A DNA stretch of 64,000 bases from Betaproteobacteria bacterium (GTDB lineage Bacteria > Pseudomonadota > Gammaproteobacteria > Burkholderiales > SG8-41), in assembly GCA_016192825.1 (NCBI GenBank), contig JACPTK010000050.1:1-64000 (forward strand), in the 5' to 3' direction. Below are positions 32,390 to 41,293 of this stretch, piece by piece (the stretch's first letter is position 1; the number at the start of each line of letters is the position of its first letter). The position numbers and the translations under genes are program-made. The notes beneath the pieces are model-generated. The model ran no database searches. It was not told where the DNA came from and saw nothing but the letters and a program-made list of their open reading frames with translations.

Positions 32390-33874
32390 ATGCAGCTGGA
32401 ACGCAGCCCGGCGCCGTCGGCTTCCGGCAGCCGGAAGACCATCGCGAGCCCGCGGGTCAACCAACGTCCGCCGTATGACAAGGAACTGGTCGCCATCGCG
32501 GATTACGTGCTCGACTACGAGGTGCGCAGCCCGAAGACGATCGATATCGCCCGGCTCCGGCTGACGGATACCCTGGCGTGCGCGCTGGATGCACTGGCGT
32601 ATCCGGAATGCACGAAGCTACTCGGACCGGTCGTTCCGGGCACGCAGGTGCCGTACGGCGCGCGGGTGCCCGGCACAGCGTTTCAGCTCGACCCGGTCAA
32701 GGCCACCTTCGACATCGGCTGCCTGATCCGCTGGCTGGACTTCAACGACACCTTTACGGCCGCACAGGGAAGCCATCCGTCCGACAATCTCGCGGGCATA
32801 TTGGCCGTAGCCGATCACCTCAGCCGGAAGCGGGTGGCGAACGGGGAGAAGCCATTCCTGATGCGCGATGTGCTCGAAGGATTGGTCAAGGCGTACGAGA
32901 TCCAGGGTTGCATCGCCATCGAGAACGACTTCAACGAAATGGGTGTGGACCACGTCATCCTCAGCCGGGTGGCGACAGCCGCCGTGGTGACCAGGATGCT
33001 CGGCGGCGGACGGGAAGAAATTCTCAACGCCGTATCGAACGCCTGGATCGACACCAGCCTGCGCGTTTACCGGCAGGCACCCAACGCGGGGTGGCGCAAA
33101 AGCTGGGCCGCGCCGAAAGCCACCTCGGAAGGCGTGGCGCTCGCCGTCATGGCGGCCAAGGGCGAGATGGGCTATCCATCGGTTCTGACCGCCCCGAAAT
33201 GGGGGTTCTGCGATCAATTCCGCAATGGCAAGCCGCTCGCGTTCCAGCGCCCCTACGGCGACTATGTCATCCAGCACGCAATGTTCAAGTTTGTCGCGGC
33301 CGGCATGCACGGCCAATCCGCCGTGGAGTGTGCGTTGCGGCTGCATCCCCTGGCGAAGGACCGTCTCTCGGAAATCGAGCGCATCGAGATCACGAGCCAG
33401 CGGGCGCTGATGGGCATCATGGACAAGACCGGGCCGCTGCATAACCCGGCCGACCGAGATCATTGCGTCCAGTACATCGTTGCGGTCGGCCTGATTTTTG
33501 GCCGCTTGCTCGCCGAGGATTTCGAAGACGAGGTGGCGCGGGATCCGCGCATCGACGCCCTGCGCGACAAGATGACCGTTGCCGAGGATCCGGGTTACAG
33601 CCGGGATTTCTACGATCCGCAGAAGCGTTCGAGCGCCAATGCCGTGCAGGTGCGCTTCAAGGATGGATCGAGCACGCCGAAGATCGAGGTGGCGTATCCG
33701 TTCGGCCATCCGCGCCGGCTGGCCGAGGCGGAGCCGGTGCTGCGCGCCAAGTTCGAGCGCAGCCTGAGTCGCCACTATGGGGCGGGGCGGAAAAAAAAGA
33801 TACTGAGCGCCTGCCACGCCCGTTCCCTGGATGCGATGCCGGTCAACGAGTTCATGGATCTATTATCCATTTGA
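32390..33874 (+). CDS. prpD: MmgE/PrpD family, 2-methylcitrate dehydratase-like
   Basis: A 494-residue protein matching PrpD in length and order. IRWLDFNDTFTAAQGSHPSD is the diagnostic active-site segment, with the Asp/His pair, and AAKGEMGYPSVLTAPKWGFC and QHAMFKFVAAGMHGQSAVEC are the family-specific middle and lid regions. PrpD dehydrates 2-methylcitrate in propionate breakdown without an iron-sulfur cluster. No prpB or prpC is adjacent, and a second MmgE/PrpD paralogue lies at 36369, so the true substrate may be another tricarboxylate taken up by the two receptors between them. ATG 32390 follows GAAGGAG. Confidence 0.85.
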   Translation: MQLERSPAPSASGSRKTIASPRVNQRPPYDKELVAIADYVLDYEVRSPKTIDIARLRLTDTLACALDALAYPECTKLLGPVVPGTQVPYGARVPGTAFQLDPVKATFDIGCLIRWLDFNDTFTAAQGSHPSDNLAGILAVADHLSRKRVANGEKPFLMRDVLEGLVKAYEIQGCIAIENDFNEMGVDHVILSRVATAAVVTRMLGGGREEILNAVSNAWIDTSLRVYRQAPNAGWRKSWAAPKATSEGVALAVMAAKGEMGYPSVLTAPKWGFCDQFRNGKPLAFQRPYGDYVIQHAMFKFVAAGMHGQSAVECALRLHPLAKDRLSEIERIEITSQRALMGIMDKTGPLHNPADRDHCVQYIVAVGLIFGRLLAEDFEDEVARDPRIDALRDKMTVAEDPGYSRDFYDPQKRSSANAVQVRFKDGSSTPKIEVAYPFGHPRRLAEAEPVLRAKFERSLSRHYGAGRKKKILSACHARSLDAMPVNEFMDLLSI

Positions 33875-34050
33875 GCACGGGGAAGTCAGTCAGTATCAGA
33901 AGCGGTCTCATGATCACCGGCGGAATTTGGCTGCAGTTACGCGCCGATCAATGCCGCTCAAAACGGGCCATTGGAACCGGATCTGCGTTCATCGAGGGTC
34001 TTCATGGATGTAAGCTATTCTTGAGATCACATCCAACCAAAGGAGGATGC

Positions 34051-35040
34051 ATGAAATCCCGCTCAAGCCTGTTCCGTCCCATCGCGCTGGCGCTGTCATT
34101 GCTCGCATTGCCGGCGGCAGCGGCCAGCCCGGCCTGGAAGCCGGAACGCAACGTGGAATTGATCATCCCCACCGCCGCCGGCAGCGGCAGCGACAGGACC
34201 GGGCGGCTGATCCAGAGCCTGATGCAGGACAAAAATCTGGTCGACCGGCCGGTCACGGTTGTGAACAAGCCGGGAGGCGGCGGCACGATCGGGCTCAACT
34301 ACCTCACGCAGCAGACGGACACCGGCCATCATTTTCTGGTCACCTCGCCGACTCTGCTCACCAACCATATCCTGGGAAAAACCACCGTCACCTATCGTGA
34401 CCTCACGCCCGTTGCCGTGATCGGCGCCGACTTCGTGGTTTTTTCGGTGCGTGCCGACTCTCCGGTCAAGACCGGGATGGAGCTGGTCGACCGGCTGAAG
34501 AAGGACGCCGACAGCGTCAACTTTGCGCTCGCCAACGCGCTGGGCAACCACAATCACATCGCCATAGGGGAAGTGGCCCGCGCAGTGGGGGCCGACATCA
34601 AGAATCTCAAGGTGGTCGTCTTCAACAGCTCCGGCCAGGTTGCGACCAGCTTGCTGGGCGGTCACGTCGACGTGATCGCGTCGCCGGCCTCGCAGGTGCT
34701 ACAGCACGCCAAGAGCGGCAAGGCGCGCATCATAGCCGTTGCGTCCGAGCGGCGGCTGACCGGGGCGCTCGCGTCGATTCCGACCTGGAAGGAGCAGGGC
34801 GTCCCCGCGGTATCGGCGAACTGGCGCAACGTGGTGGGAACCAAAGGCATGAGCGACGCCCAGGTCGCCTACTGGGACAAGGTATTCGCCCAGCTCGTGC
34901 AGCAGCCCGAATGGAAGAAGGCCGCCGACGCGTCGCTGACCGAGAATATCTATCTCAACAGCGCCGAGACGCGCAAGCAGCTCGATCAATTGTACGAGCA
35001 GTTGACGGTCACGCTGCGCGCGCTGGGACTGGCAAAGTAA
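34051..35040 (+). CDS. Diverged Bug receptor, first of a tandem pair
   Basis: A 329-residue receptor. AGGAGG at 34041-34046 and a clean signal peptide (MKSRSSLFRPIALALSLLAL...AAA) decide the start. The mature start PERNVELIIPTAAGSGSDRT has the family pattern, but the loop VVNKPGGGGTIGLNYLTQQT lacks the usual VDNR and DGYT. NALGNHNHIAIGEVAR is shared only with the next gene. The odd loops point to a distinct ligand class. It lies 176 bases after prpD. The gap holds no gene. Confidence 0.85.
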   Translation: MKSRSSLFRPIALALSLLALPAAAASPAWKPERNVELIIPTAAGSGSDRTGRLIQSLMQDKNLVDRPVTVVNKPGGGGTIGLNYLTQQTDTGHHFLVTSPTLLTNHILGKTTVTYRDLTPVAVIGADFVVFSVRADSPVKTGMELVDRLKKDADSVNFALANALGNHNHIAIGEVARAVGADIKNLKVVVFNSSGQVATSLLGGHVDVIASPASQVLQHAKSGKARIIAVASERRLTGALASIPTWKEQGVPAVSANWRNVVGTKGMSDAQVAYWDKVFAQLVQQPEWKKAADASLTENIYLNSAETRKQLDQLYEQLTVTLRALGLAK

Positions 35041-35195
35041 CGCCGGCCGAGTCCCGCGGACCAGCAACGGTCAAGCAGTCGGGGTCGGACCAGCGCAAGG
35101 CATTGATCTGTGCAATATTGATGGACCGGCGAATGCTAGACCCCAGGGAGAGTCGAAATAGGGTGAACGCTTTGGGCAACCAAGGGAGGAAACGT

Positions 35196-36200
35196 ATGGA
35201 GAACCGGATGACGGTGCTGTCCGCCGCGCGGGCGGCGATTGCGGCGCTTGTACTGATCCCGCTGGCTGCGGGGAGCGCCGCGGCGCAATGGCAACCCGAC
35301 AAGCGAGTCGAGATCATCGTGCCGTCCAGCACCGGCGGCGGCAACGACCGGATCGGACGGCTGATGCAAAGCATCATGCAGAAGGAGAAGCTGGTCGACG
35401 CCGTCACGACCGTCGTCAACAAGCCGGGCGCCGGCATGGCTCTGGGAATGGCTTACCTGAACCAGCATCCCGGCGATGCCCATCACCTGCTGATCACCTC
35501 CGTGGGATTCCTCACCAACCACATCACCGGGCGCAGCGAGTACAGCCACCGGGATGTAACGCCGGTGGCGCTGCTGTTCGAGGAATATGTCGCCTTCGCC
35601 GTACGGCCCGACTCCAGGATCAAGACGGGCAAGGATCTGATGGCGGCGCTGAAATCGGACGCCGGCAGCGCCAGTACCGCGATGGCGAGCGCCGGCGGCA
35701 ATCACAATCACATGGCGTTGGCGGCGGTCACACGCCACGCCGGCGGCGATCTCAAGAAGCTCAAAATCGTCGTCTACGGCTCCGGCGGCAAGGCCATGGC
35801 CGCGGCGCTCGGCGGGCACGTGGACCTGGTAGTGGCTCCGGCGGCCACCCTGCTGTCCCAGTCGCAGCAGGGGCTGCTGAGGATGATCGCGATCACTGCG
35901 CCCAAGCGCCAGGCGGGCGCCCTGGCCGAGGTGCCGACCTGGCGTGAACAGGGCGCGAACGCCGTGATATCCAATTGGCGCGTGATACTCGCGCCGCGCG
36001 GCGCTTCGGCACAGCAAACAGGTTATTGGGAGAATGTTCTGGCCCGGCTGGTTGAAGCCGCCGAGTGGAAGGAAATGCTGGAGAAGAATGTCGTGACGGG
36101 CAATTTTCTGCGCAGCGGCGAAACCCGCAAGTTTCTCGACGAGGAATACAAGGAACTGCAGGTCATGCTGGACGCCCTGGGCTTGGTCAAGAAAAAGTAA
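35196..36200 (+). CDS. Diverged Bug receptor, second of the tandem pair
   Basis: A 334-residue paralogue of the product of 34051: PDKRVEIIVPSSTGGGNDRI, VVNKPGAGMALGMAYLNQHP, and SAGGNHNHMALAAVTRHAGG in the same places. The signal peptide is MENRMTVLSAARAAIAALVL...AAAQ. AAGGGAGGAAACG precedes the ATG, and the longer open frame upstream is noise. Tandem duplication followed by clear divergence suggests that the pair bind different but related compounds. Confidence 0.85.
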   Translation: MENRMTVLSAARAAIAALVLIPLAAGSAAAQWQPDKRVEIIVPSSTGGGNDRIGRLMQSIMQKEKLVDAVTTVVNKPGAGMALGMAYLNQHPGDAHHLLITSVGFLTNHITGRSEYSHRDVTPVALLFEEYVAFAVRPDSRIKTGKDLMAALKSDAGSASTAMASAGGNHNHMALAAVTRHAGGDLKKLKIVVYGSGGKAMAAALGGHVDLVVAPAATLLSQSQQGLLRMIAITAPKRQAGALAEVPTWREQGANAVISNWRVILAPRGASAQQTGYWENVLARLVEAAEWKEMLEKNVVTGNFLRSGETRKFLDEEYKELQVMLDALGLVKKK

Positions 36201-36211
36201 GGTTCCCGGTC

Positions 36212-36286
36212 TAGGAGTGTGTCGGACTTCTGCGGGCGGTTTTGCATTTAGCAGCCTGTCAGAGCTTCAAGTCCGACAGGCTGCCA
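36212..36286 (+). repeat. Compact TAG-hairpin element (75 bp)
   Basis: TAGGAGTGTGTCGGACTTCT, then GCGGGCGGTTTTGCATT, then TAGCAGCCTGTCAGAGCTTC and the closing GTCCGACAGGCTGCCA. It is the reverse complement of 61974-62048 with a single difference (CCA for CTA at the end). It starts 11 bases after the receptor stop and may act as its terminator. Confidence 0.85.
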
Positions 36287-36333
36287 GGCGCCTCCGGGAC
36301 GCAGGACAAGCAGGCAGGATGCGAAACGACAAA

Positions 36334-36360
36334 GCGCGACCGGGTGTTGCCCGGTCGCGC
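36334..36360 (-). terminator. Terminator of the minus-strand PrpD-like gene
   Basis: GCGCGACCGGG at 36334-36344 and CCCGGTCGCGC at 36350-36360 form a perfect 11-bp stem with a TGTTG loop, 8 bases beyond the stop of the gene at 36369. On the minus strand it is followed by TTTGTCGTTT, a weak T-tract. Confidence 0.75.
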
Positions 36361-36368
36361 AGGCGGCT

Positions 36369-37739
36369 TCAGACGCTGTAGAGCTTGCGCAGCGCCCGCA
36401 CGTCCTTCATCCGCCCGATGTCATAGAGCGCGGCGATCAAGGCTTTTCCGCGTGTTTTTCCGATGGCCGGCCCCATCAGGTCGATCGCCTTGTCCGCGAC
36501 TTCGTCGCGGTTCAATGGATTGTCGGGACTGCCCTTGGCCGCCATGGTCTGGTGGGTCAGCGTGCGGCCATCCTTGAGCGTCACTTCCATGATGCAACGC
36601 CAGCCACGCACGGGGGCCGGGATGCTGGGGTCGGCAACCGCCTGTATGCGTTCCCGCATTTTGCGCACCCGGGGATCTTTCACGCGCTTGTAGTCGTGCG
36701 CCGCGGCGAAGGTCATGGCGCCGTCCACCGCCATCACCGCCAGCAGATGCTGCAGCGATATGTCGGGCATGTCGCGGTTGTCCACGACTTTCAGCTCCGC
36801 CGCAGGCACCCGTGCCACGAGCTTCTCCACGTCGTCGGCCTTGAAGCGATGCTCGCGGATGAGCTCATGGAGCACGTGCATGGGGCCTTGTATGGGCCCG
36901 CCGATCGTCCAGCGCTTGACGCCTCCGCGCATGATCTCGAACTTGCGCCCCAGATCCTTGATCATCTCCTCCGGCTTCGCCTGGTCTATGAAGATGGAAA
37001 AGAAATTCGGCCCTCCCGAGAACACATCCTCGACCCCCGTGAAGCCGCGGGCGGCCATCAGCGCGGCCGACAGCCCGTCGTGAGCGGGCATGCCGCCCAT
37101 GGCGTAGGCTTTCTCGACGTGCTCGGTATCCCGGAACATGGTGGCGATGCCGCCCACGTGCTCGGCCGCGTATGAGAGCGAGTAGCGGACCTTGCGCGCA
37201 TCGAGCTTGAGCAACGCGCAGGAAGCGGCAGTCGCGCCGAAGAGCTGTCCCATCGCCCCGGCATGACGGCCGGTGTTCGCATAGCGGGTGGCATCGAGCG
37301 CGAGCAGGGTCCTGGCGCACAAGTCATAGCCCAGCACCATCGCCCGCAGCAACCGTTCTCCCGAGAGCTGTTGCCATTCCGCCAGCGCCAGCGCAGCCGG
37401 AATCACGCTGGTGCCGGGATGCGAGCGCGTCGGGGGGTGGGTATCGTCGGTTTCGTCGGCATGGCCGAACATGCCGTTGGCCAGCGCGGCATTGAGCGTC
37501 GTGGTGACCATGCGTGTCCCGATCACGCCTGCTTCGCGCGTGCCGCCCAGCGGCTTGACGAAAGCAATGGCTCGCCTGCCCGGGAGCTGGCGGGAACCCG
37601 ACAGCATTGAAGCGAAAGTATCCACGAGGTGAAGCCGGGCGCGTTCCGCCACCTCGGGCGGTAGCTTGGCCTTGAGCGCGCCGGCGATATAGCTGCTCAA
37701 CTGCTGAGTGAACGGAGAGATTTGCGTTGCCGTTTTCAT
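36369..37739 (-). CDS. MmgE/PrpD family protein
   Basis: A 456-residue protein of the same superfamily as prpD at 32390 but a different branch: FGHADETDDTHPPTRSHPGT is the active-site segment, HVGGIATMFRDTEHVEKAYA and MGGMPAHDGLSAALMAARGF follow. Such paralogues include aconitate decarboxylase and iminodisuccinate-type epimerases. The ERLLRAMVLGYDLCARTLLA helix is typical. It is transcribed towards the receptor pair and ends at a hairpin terminator. It starts ATG 37739, with a divergent promoter region shared with the receptor at 38086. Confidence 0.8.
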   Translation of the reverse strand: MKTATQISPFTQQLSSYIAGALKAKLPPEVAERARLHLVDTFASMLSGSRQLPGRRAIAFVKPLGGTREAGVIGTRMVTTTLNAALANGMFGHADETDDTHPPTRSHPGTSVIPAALALAEWQQLSGERLLRAMVLGYDLCARTLLALDATRYANTGRHAGAMGQLFGATAASCALLKLDARKVRYSLSYAAEHVGGIATMFRDTEHVEKAYAMGGMPAHDGLSAALMAARGFTGVEDVFSGGPNFFSIFIDQAKPEEMIKDLGRKFEIMRGGVKRWTIGGPIQGPMHVLHELIREHRFKADDVEKLVARVPAAELKVVDNRDMPDISLQHLLAVMAVDGAMTFAAAHDYKRVKDPRVRKMRERIQAVADPSIPAPVRGWRCIMEVTLKDGRTLTHQTMAAKGSPDNPLNRDEVADKAIDLMGPAIGKTRGKALIAALYDIGRMKDVRALRKLYSV

Positions 37740-38085
37740 TCAAAGTCCCTTATTGAGCAAAAACCAGTCTAACAGGAGTGGCGCCGGCTTTCCCTCCATC
37801 GGGTCGGAAAAGGGTCTTAGTGGCCTGTCCCCTAAGAACCGCTCGAAGAGCAAGGAGAGAGGCGGAAGGCAGAGGGAAATGCGTCACCGGTCACAAGTCA
37901 CCGGCGTGAGGCCCAATCACGAGCCACGGAATTTGGAGGCGTCCTCATAGCCGGAACGCGCTTTGCCTTTGTCTTGCGAAGACGATTGGCGTAACCTGAA
38001 CCATTCGTGCCAGGTGGCTGTCAGAATTTTTTGCGGCGGGCACTGCCGGCGCACCGTCAAAAACAAGATTACGAGCGAGGAAATC
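37740..38085. other. Divergent intergenic region, no gene seen
   Basis: This 346-bp gap between two divergent genes should hold both promoters. It contains AGTCACCGGCGTGAGGCCCA and TCACGAGCC (CGTGA-type short repeats) and the GGCGGAAGGCAGAGGG motif seen also near 51850. The stretch before the receptor gene (37960-38080) is less GC-rich. No regulator gene or convincing operator was found. Confidence 0.4.
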
Positions 38086-39066
38086 ATGACTATTAAGCCA
38101 ATCCATACAGCGTATCTTGCCCTTGTCATCCTGCTGGGCGGCTTCATTCCATGGCGTGCAGGCGCGGTGGCCTTTCCGGAAAAGCCGGTCCGCGTCATCA
38201 TCGGGTTCGCGCCCGGCGGCGCAACCGACATCCAGGCCCGCCTGTTCTCGCAGAAGCTTTCCGAGGAGACGGGGCAGCAGTTCATCGTCGATAACCGCCC
38301 CGGGGCCGGTTCCCTCATCGCCGCCAGCATCGCGAAGGACGCGACCCCCGATGGCTACACCTTGCTGGCCGTGACCACCAGCTACACCATCGCGCCGGCC
38401 TTGCGAAAGAAGCCTCCGTACGATGCCGTTCGCGATTTCCAACCCATTTCCCTGATGACCAAGGCGCCGTACCTGCTGGTCGCGAACAAGGCGTTGCCGG
38501 TGAAGTCCATGAAGGATTACATCGCCCACATGCGCAGCAAGCCCGGCGCGATCAATCATGGCGTCTCGGGCCACGGCAGCCTGATCCATCTGGGCGCGGA
38601 ATGGCTGCAGGAAGCGACCGGCACGAAGTTCAACGTGATTACCTACAAGGGCACCGGACCGGCGATGTTGGCGGTGATGTCGAACGAAGTCCAGTCGACG
38701 TTCGCCAACACGGTGAGCGGCGGACAGTACGTCAAGACGGGCAGGCTGCGCGCGCTGGCCGTCACCACCGCCACTCGCTCGAAAGCCTTCCCGGATCTGC
38801 CCACGATCGCGGAATCCGGCGCGCCCGGATACGACGTCAACACGTGGCACGGCTGGCTCGCGCCCAGGAACACGCCGCGGGCGCTCATCGCGAGGCTCAA
38901 CGCGCTGCTCGTGAAAATCGCGAGGGCGCCGGACACGGAACGCCTGCTGGAATCGTCCGGCGCCGAGGTGATCGGGAGCACCCCGGACGAATTCCGGAAA
39001 CTCATCGCGGATGATATCGTGCGCTGGGGCCGCATCATCAGGCAAACGGGCCTGGGCGAGAAATAA
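38086..39066 (+). CDS. Bug receptor paired with an FAD oxidoreductase
   Basis: A 326-residue receptor. The signal peptide MTIKPIHTAYLALVILLGGF ends near RAGAVA, followed by FPEKPVRVIIGFAPGGATDI and VDNRPGAGSLIAASIAKDAT. ATG 38086 is preceded by GCGAGG, and the 41 upstream codons of the open frame are not protein-like. The flavoprotein at 39368 follows after about 300 bases on the same strand, a combination familiar from tricarballylate utilization (receptor plus TcuA-like dehydrogenase). Confidence 0.9.
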   Translation: MTIKPIHTAYLALVILLGGFIPWRAGAVAFPEKPVRVIIGFAPGGATDIQARLFSQKLSEETGQQFIVDNRPGAGSLIAASIAKDATPDGYTLLAVTTSYTIAPALRKKPPYDAVRDFQPISLMTKAPYLLVANKALPVKSMKDYIAHMRSKPGAINHGVSGHGSLIHLGAEWLQEATGTKFNVITYKGTGPAMLAVMSNEVQSTFANTVSGGQYVKTGRLRALAVTTATRSKAFPDLPTIAESGAPGYDVNTWHGWLAPRNTPRALIARLNALLVKIARAPDTERLLESSGAEVIGSTPDEFRKLIADDIVRWGRIIRQTGLGEK

Positions 39067-39367
39067 CCGGTTTCGGCGTCTTGACGCGGCCGGCATCGCG
39101 AGCGCGGCGGGCGCGCCGGCCGCTCCCCTCCGGATGCGGCGATTTTCCGGGCACGCCGCCCCGGAGTCGCCGCCTCTTGCAGCTGTCCTCGCGGGCGCCG
39201 GACCGCCCGGCAACGGGCGGTGAGCCCTTGCCGCCTGCGCGGTGGGCAGGCTTGCCCGCAGGCCGACCCATGGGCCGGTAATAGTGGAACTGTCGATGTC
39301 CCGCGACAGTCGGGTCGCGCGCGCAACGGGACGGAAGGACGTTGAATCGCCAGAGATGGGAGAAAGC
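39067..39367. other. GC-rich intergenic gap with a small hairpin
   Basis: No gene is seen. ACTGTCG and CGACAGT (about 39289-39310) form a 7-bp stem that could mark a processing or attenuation site before the flavoprotein gene. GGAGAAAGC then leads into the ATG at 39368. Confidence 0.35.
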
Positions 39368-40882
39368 ATGCGGTCGAAGGACGTGCGGGAAGCGAATGTG
39401 GTGGTGGTTGGCGCGGGCAATGCGGCGATGTGCGCCGCGTTCGCCGCGCGCGACGCGGGGGCGAGCGTGCTGGTCCTCGAAAGGGCGCCGGAAGCGGAAT
39501 GCGGCGGCAACAGCGCGTTCACGGGCGGCGCCACGCGATTTGCCTTCAGCAACGTGGACGAAGTGCGGGAAGTCCTCGACCTGACCGAGGAGGAAATCGC
39601 CAACACCGATTTCGGCACCTACACCGAGGAAGACTTTCTCGAGGACATGGGGCGCGTCACCCAGTACCGCTGCGATCCCGACCTCACCGAGCTGTTCGTG
39701 CGCAACAGCCGCCAGACGCTAGCGTGGATGAAGTCGAAGGGCGTGCGCTTTGAGGCGATGTGGGCGCGCCAGTCGCAGAAAGTCGACGGCCGGGTCAAGT
39801 TCTACGCCGGCCTCATCTGCGCCACGTGGGGCGCGGGGCAGGGGCTCATCGACAGCCTGCACAAGCTCGCCAGGCAGAACGGCATCCCGGTGTTGTACGA
39901 GGCCGCGGCGACCGGCCTGATCCGCGAGAACGGCGCCGTGCGCGGCGTGGTGGCGGAAGCGCGGGGCCGGACGCTCGAGGTGCGGGCGGGCGCGGTTGTG
40001 CTGGCCTGCGGCGGCTTCGAGTCCAACGCCGAAATGCGAGCCCGCTATCTCGGCCCTAGCTGGGATCTCGCGAAGGTGCGCGGGACCCGCTTCAACATGG
40101 GCGACGGCATCCGGATGGCGCTCGCGGCCGGGGCGATGCCGTTCGGCCACTGGTCGGGCGCGCATGCCGTGGGCTGGGATCTCAACGCGCCGCGATTCGG
40201 CGAACGCGAGATCGGCGATCTCTTCCAGAAGCACAGCTATCCGTTCGGGATCATGGTGAACGCGAACGGCGAGCGTTTCGTGGACGAGGGCGCGGACTTC
40301 AGGAACTACACCTACGCGAAGTACGGGCTCGAGATCCTCCAGCAGCCCGGCATGTTCGCCTGGCAGATCTTCGACGCCAAGGTCAACCACCTGCTGCGCG
40401 ACGAGTACCGCATACGCAAGATCACCAAGGTGGAAGCGCCCACGCTAGAAGCGCTGATGGCGAAGCTCGAAGGCGTGAACGCCGAGCGCTGCCTCCGGAC
40501 CATCGCCGAATACAACCTGGCGGTCCGCCAGGACATCCCGTTCAACGCCGTGATCCTGGACGGGCGCGGCACGACCGGTCTCGCCATACCGAAGTCGAAC
40601 TGGGCGAACGTGCTGGACACCCCGCCGTTTCAGGCCTACGCGATCACCTGCGGGATCACGTTCACGTTCGGCGGCGTGCGCATCTCGACCCGGGCGGCGG
40701 TGCAGAGCGTCGCCGGGCGCGATGTCCCGGGGCTCTACGCGGCGGGAGAGATGGTCGGCGGTCTTTTCTATTTCAACTATCCCAGCGGCACCGGGCTGGT
40801 GTCCGGCGCGGTTTTCGGCCGGATCGCCGGCACCGAAGCGGCGCGCCACGCGCGCGCGAAGGCCGCGATGGCGGTGAAGTGA
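39368..40882 (+). CDS. FAD-binding dehydrogenase, TcuA/fumarate reductase flavoprotein-like
   Basis: A 504-residue flavoprotein. The dinucleotide site VVVVGAGNAAMCAAFAARDA is near the N-terminus, followed by ERAPEAECGGNSAFTGGATR, which is the FAD-contacting loop typical of tricarballylate dehydrogenase and 3-ketosteroid dehydrogenase relatives. A second FAD motif is near the end (AAGEMVGGLFYFNYPSGTGL). The fumarate-reductase-like active-site Arg region is IRMALAAGAMPFGHWSG. The likely reaction is oxidation of a saturated carboxylate. GGGAGAAAGC decides the start at 39368. A hairpin element begins 5 bases after the stop. Confidence 0.85.
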   Translation: MRSKDVREANVVVVGAGNAAMCAAFAARDAGASVLVLERAPEAECGGNSAFTGGATRFAFSNVDEVREVLDLTEEEIANTDFGTYTEEDFLEDMGRVTQYRCDPDLTELFVRNSRQTLAWMKSKGVRFEAMWARQSQKVDGRVKFYAGLICATWGAGQGLIDSLHKLARQNGIPVLYEAAATGLIRENGAVRGVVAEARGRTLEVRAGAVVLACGGFESNAEMRARYLGPSWDLAKVRGTRFNMGDGIRMALAAGAMPFGHWSGAHAVGWDLNAPRFGEREIGDLFQKHSYPFGIMVNANGERFVDEGADFRNYTYAKYGLEILQQPGMFAWQIFDAKVNHLLRDEYRIRKITKVEAPTLEALMAKLEGVNAERCLRTIAEYNLAVRQDIPFNAVILDGRGTTGLAIPKSNWANVLDTPPFQAYAITCGITFTFGGVRISTRAAVQSVAGRDVPGLYAAGEMVGGLFYFNYPSGTGLVSGAVFGRIAGTEAARHARAKAAMAVK

Positions 40883-40886
40883 GCCC

Positions 40887-41095
40887 TAGGAGCTTGTCGG
40901 ACTTACGATGTGACAAGCTCCTTATGCAAAACCGGCCGCCGGAATGAGGTCGAAAACACTACTGAGTGGCCCGAACCACGAAGAAACGTGCGTGCTCACG
41001 CGGCTGTTGAGGCTATTGTGAATGATATCTTGTGGAAATCCGGCCGGTTTTGCTGTTAGCAGCCTGTCCCGACTGGTAAGTCCGACAGGCTGCTA
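40887..41095 (+). repeat. TAG-hairpin element (209 bp), diverged interior
   Basis: Left hairpin TAGGAGCTTGTCGGACTTAC...ACAAGCTCCT, inner repeat GCAAAACCGGCC/GGCCGGTTTTGC, right hairpin TAGCAGCCTGTCCCGACTGG...GGCTGCTA. The length equals other full copies, but the interior differs from the 18945/47778 group, so the ends are conserved more than the middle. Its right end supplies the stop codon of the LysR remnant. Confidence 0.85.
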
Positions 41096-41215
41096 GCGGA
41101 CAGGCGGGGTTGCCCCGACATTCAGCATGCCGCCGAGCTTGTCGCTGCTTACGGCGGCGGCAAACGTGCCGTGTTTCGCCACGGCCAGAAAGGTCTTGAG
41201 GTGTCTGATCGACAT
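41093..41215 (-). pseudogene. LysR regulator remnant ending in the repeat
   Basis: From ATG at 41215 the minus strand reads MSIRHLKTFLAVAKHGTFAA, the classic start of a LysR helix-turn-helix domain. It then jumps to KLGGMLNVGATPPV, which resembles the first strand of the effector domain (LxGxLxVGAxPTV). The stop TAG is the last three bases of the repeat. About 70 residues in the middle and the rest of the protein are gone. It lies divergently, 78 bases from the Bug gene at 41294, where a LysR activator is expected, so that receptor has probably lost its regulator. Confidence 0.65.
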
Positions 41216-41293
41216 GGCATTCCCCCTGTTGTTATCATTAAATTGATTGGCACGAGTAATAGATTGGTGGGACGGTTACGGAGTGGCACTGTC

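Noticed and set aside
32390-33874. A complete methylcitrate cycle operon around prpD
   Set aside because: No prpB, prpC or acnD/prpF is nearby, so only the dehydratase-like gene can be claimed.
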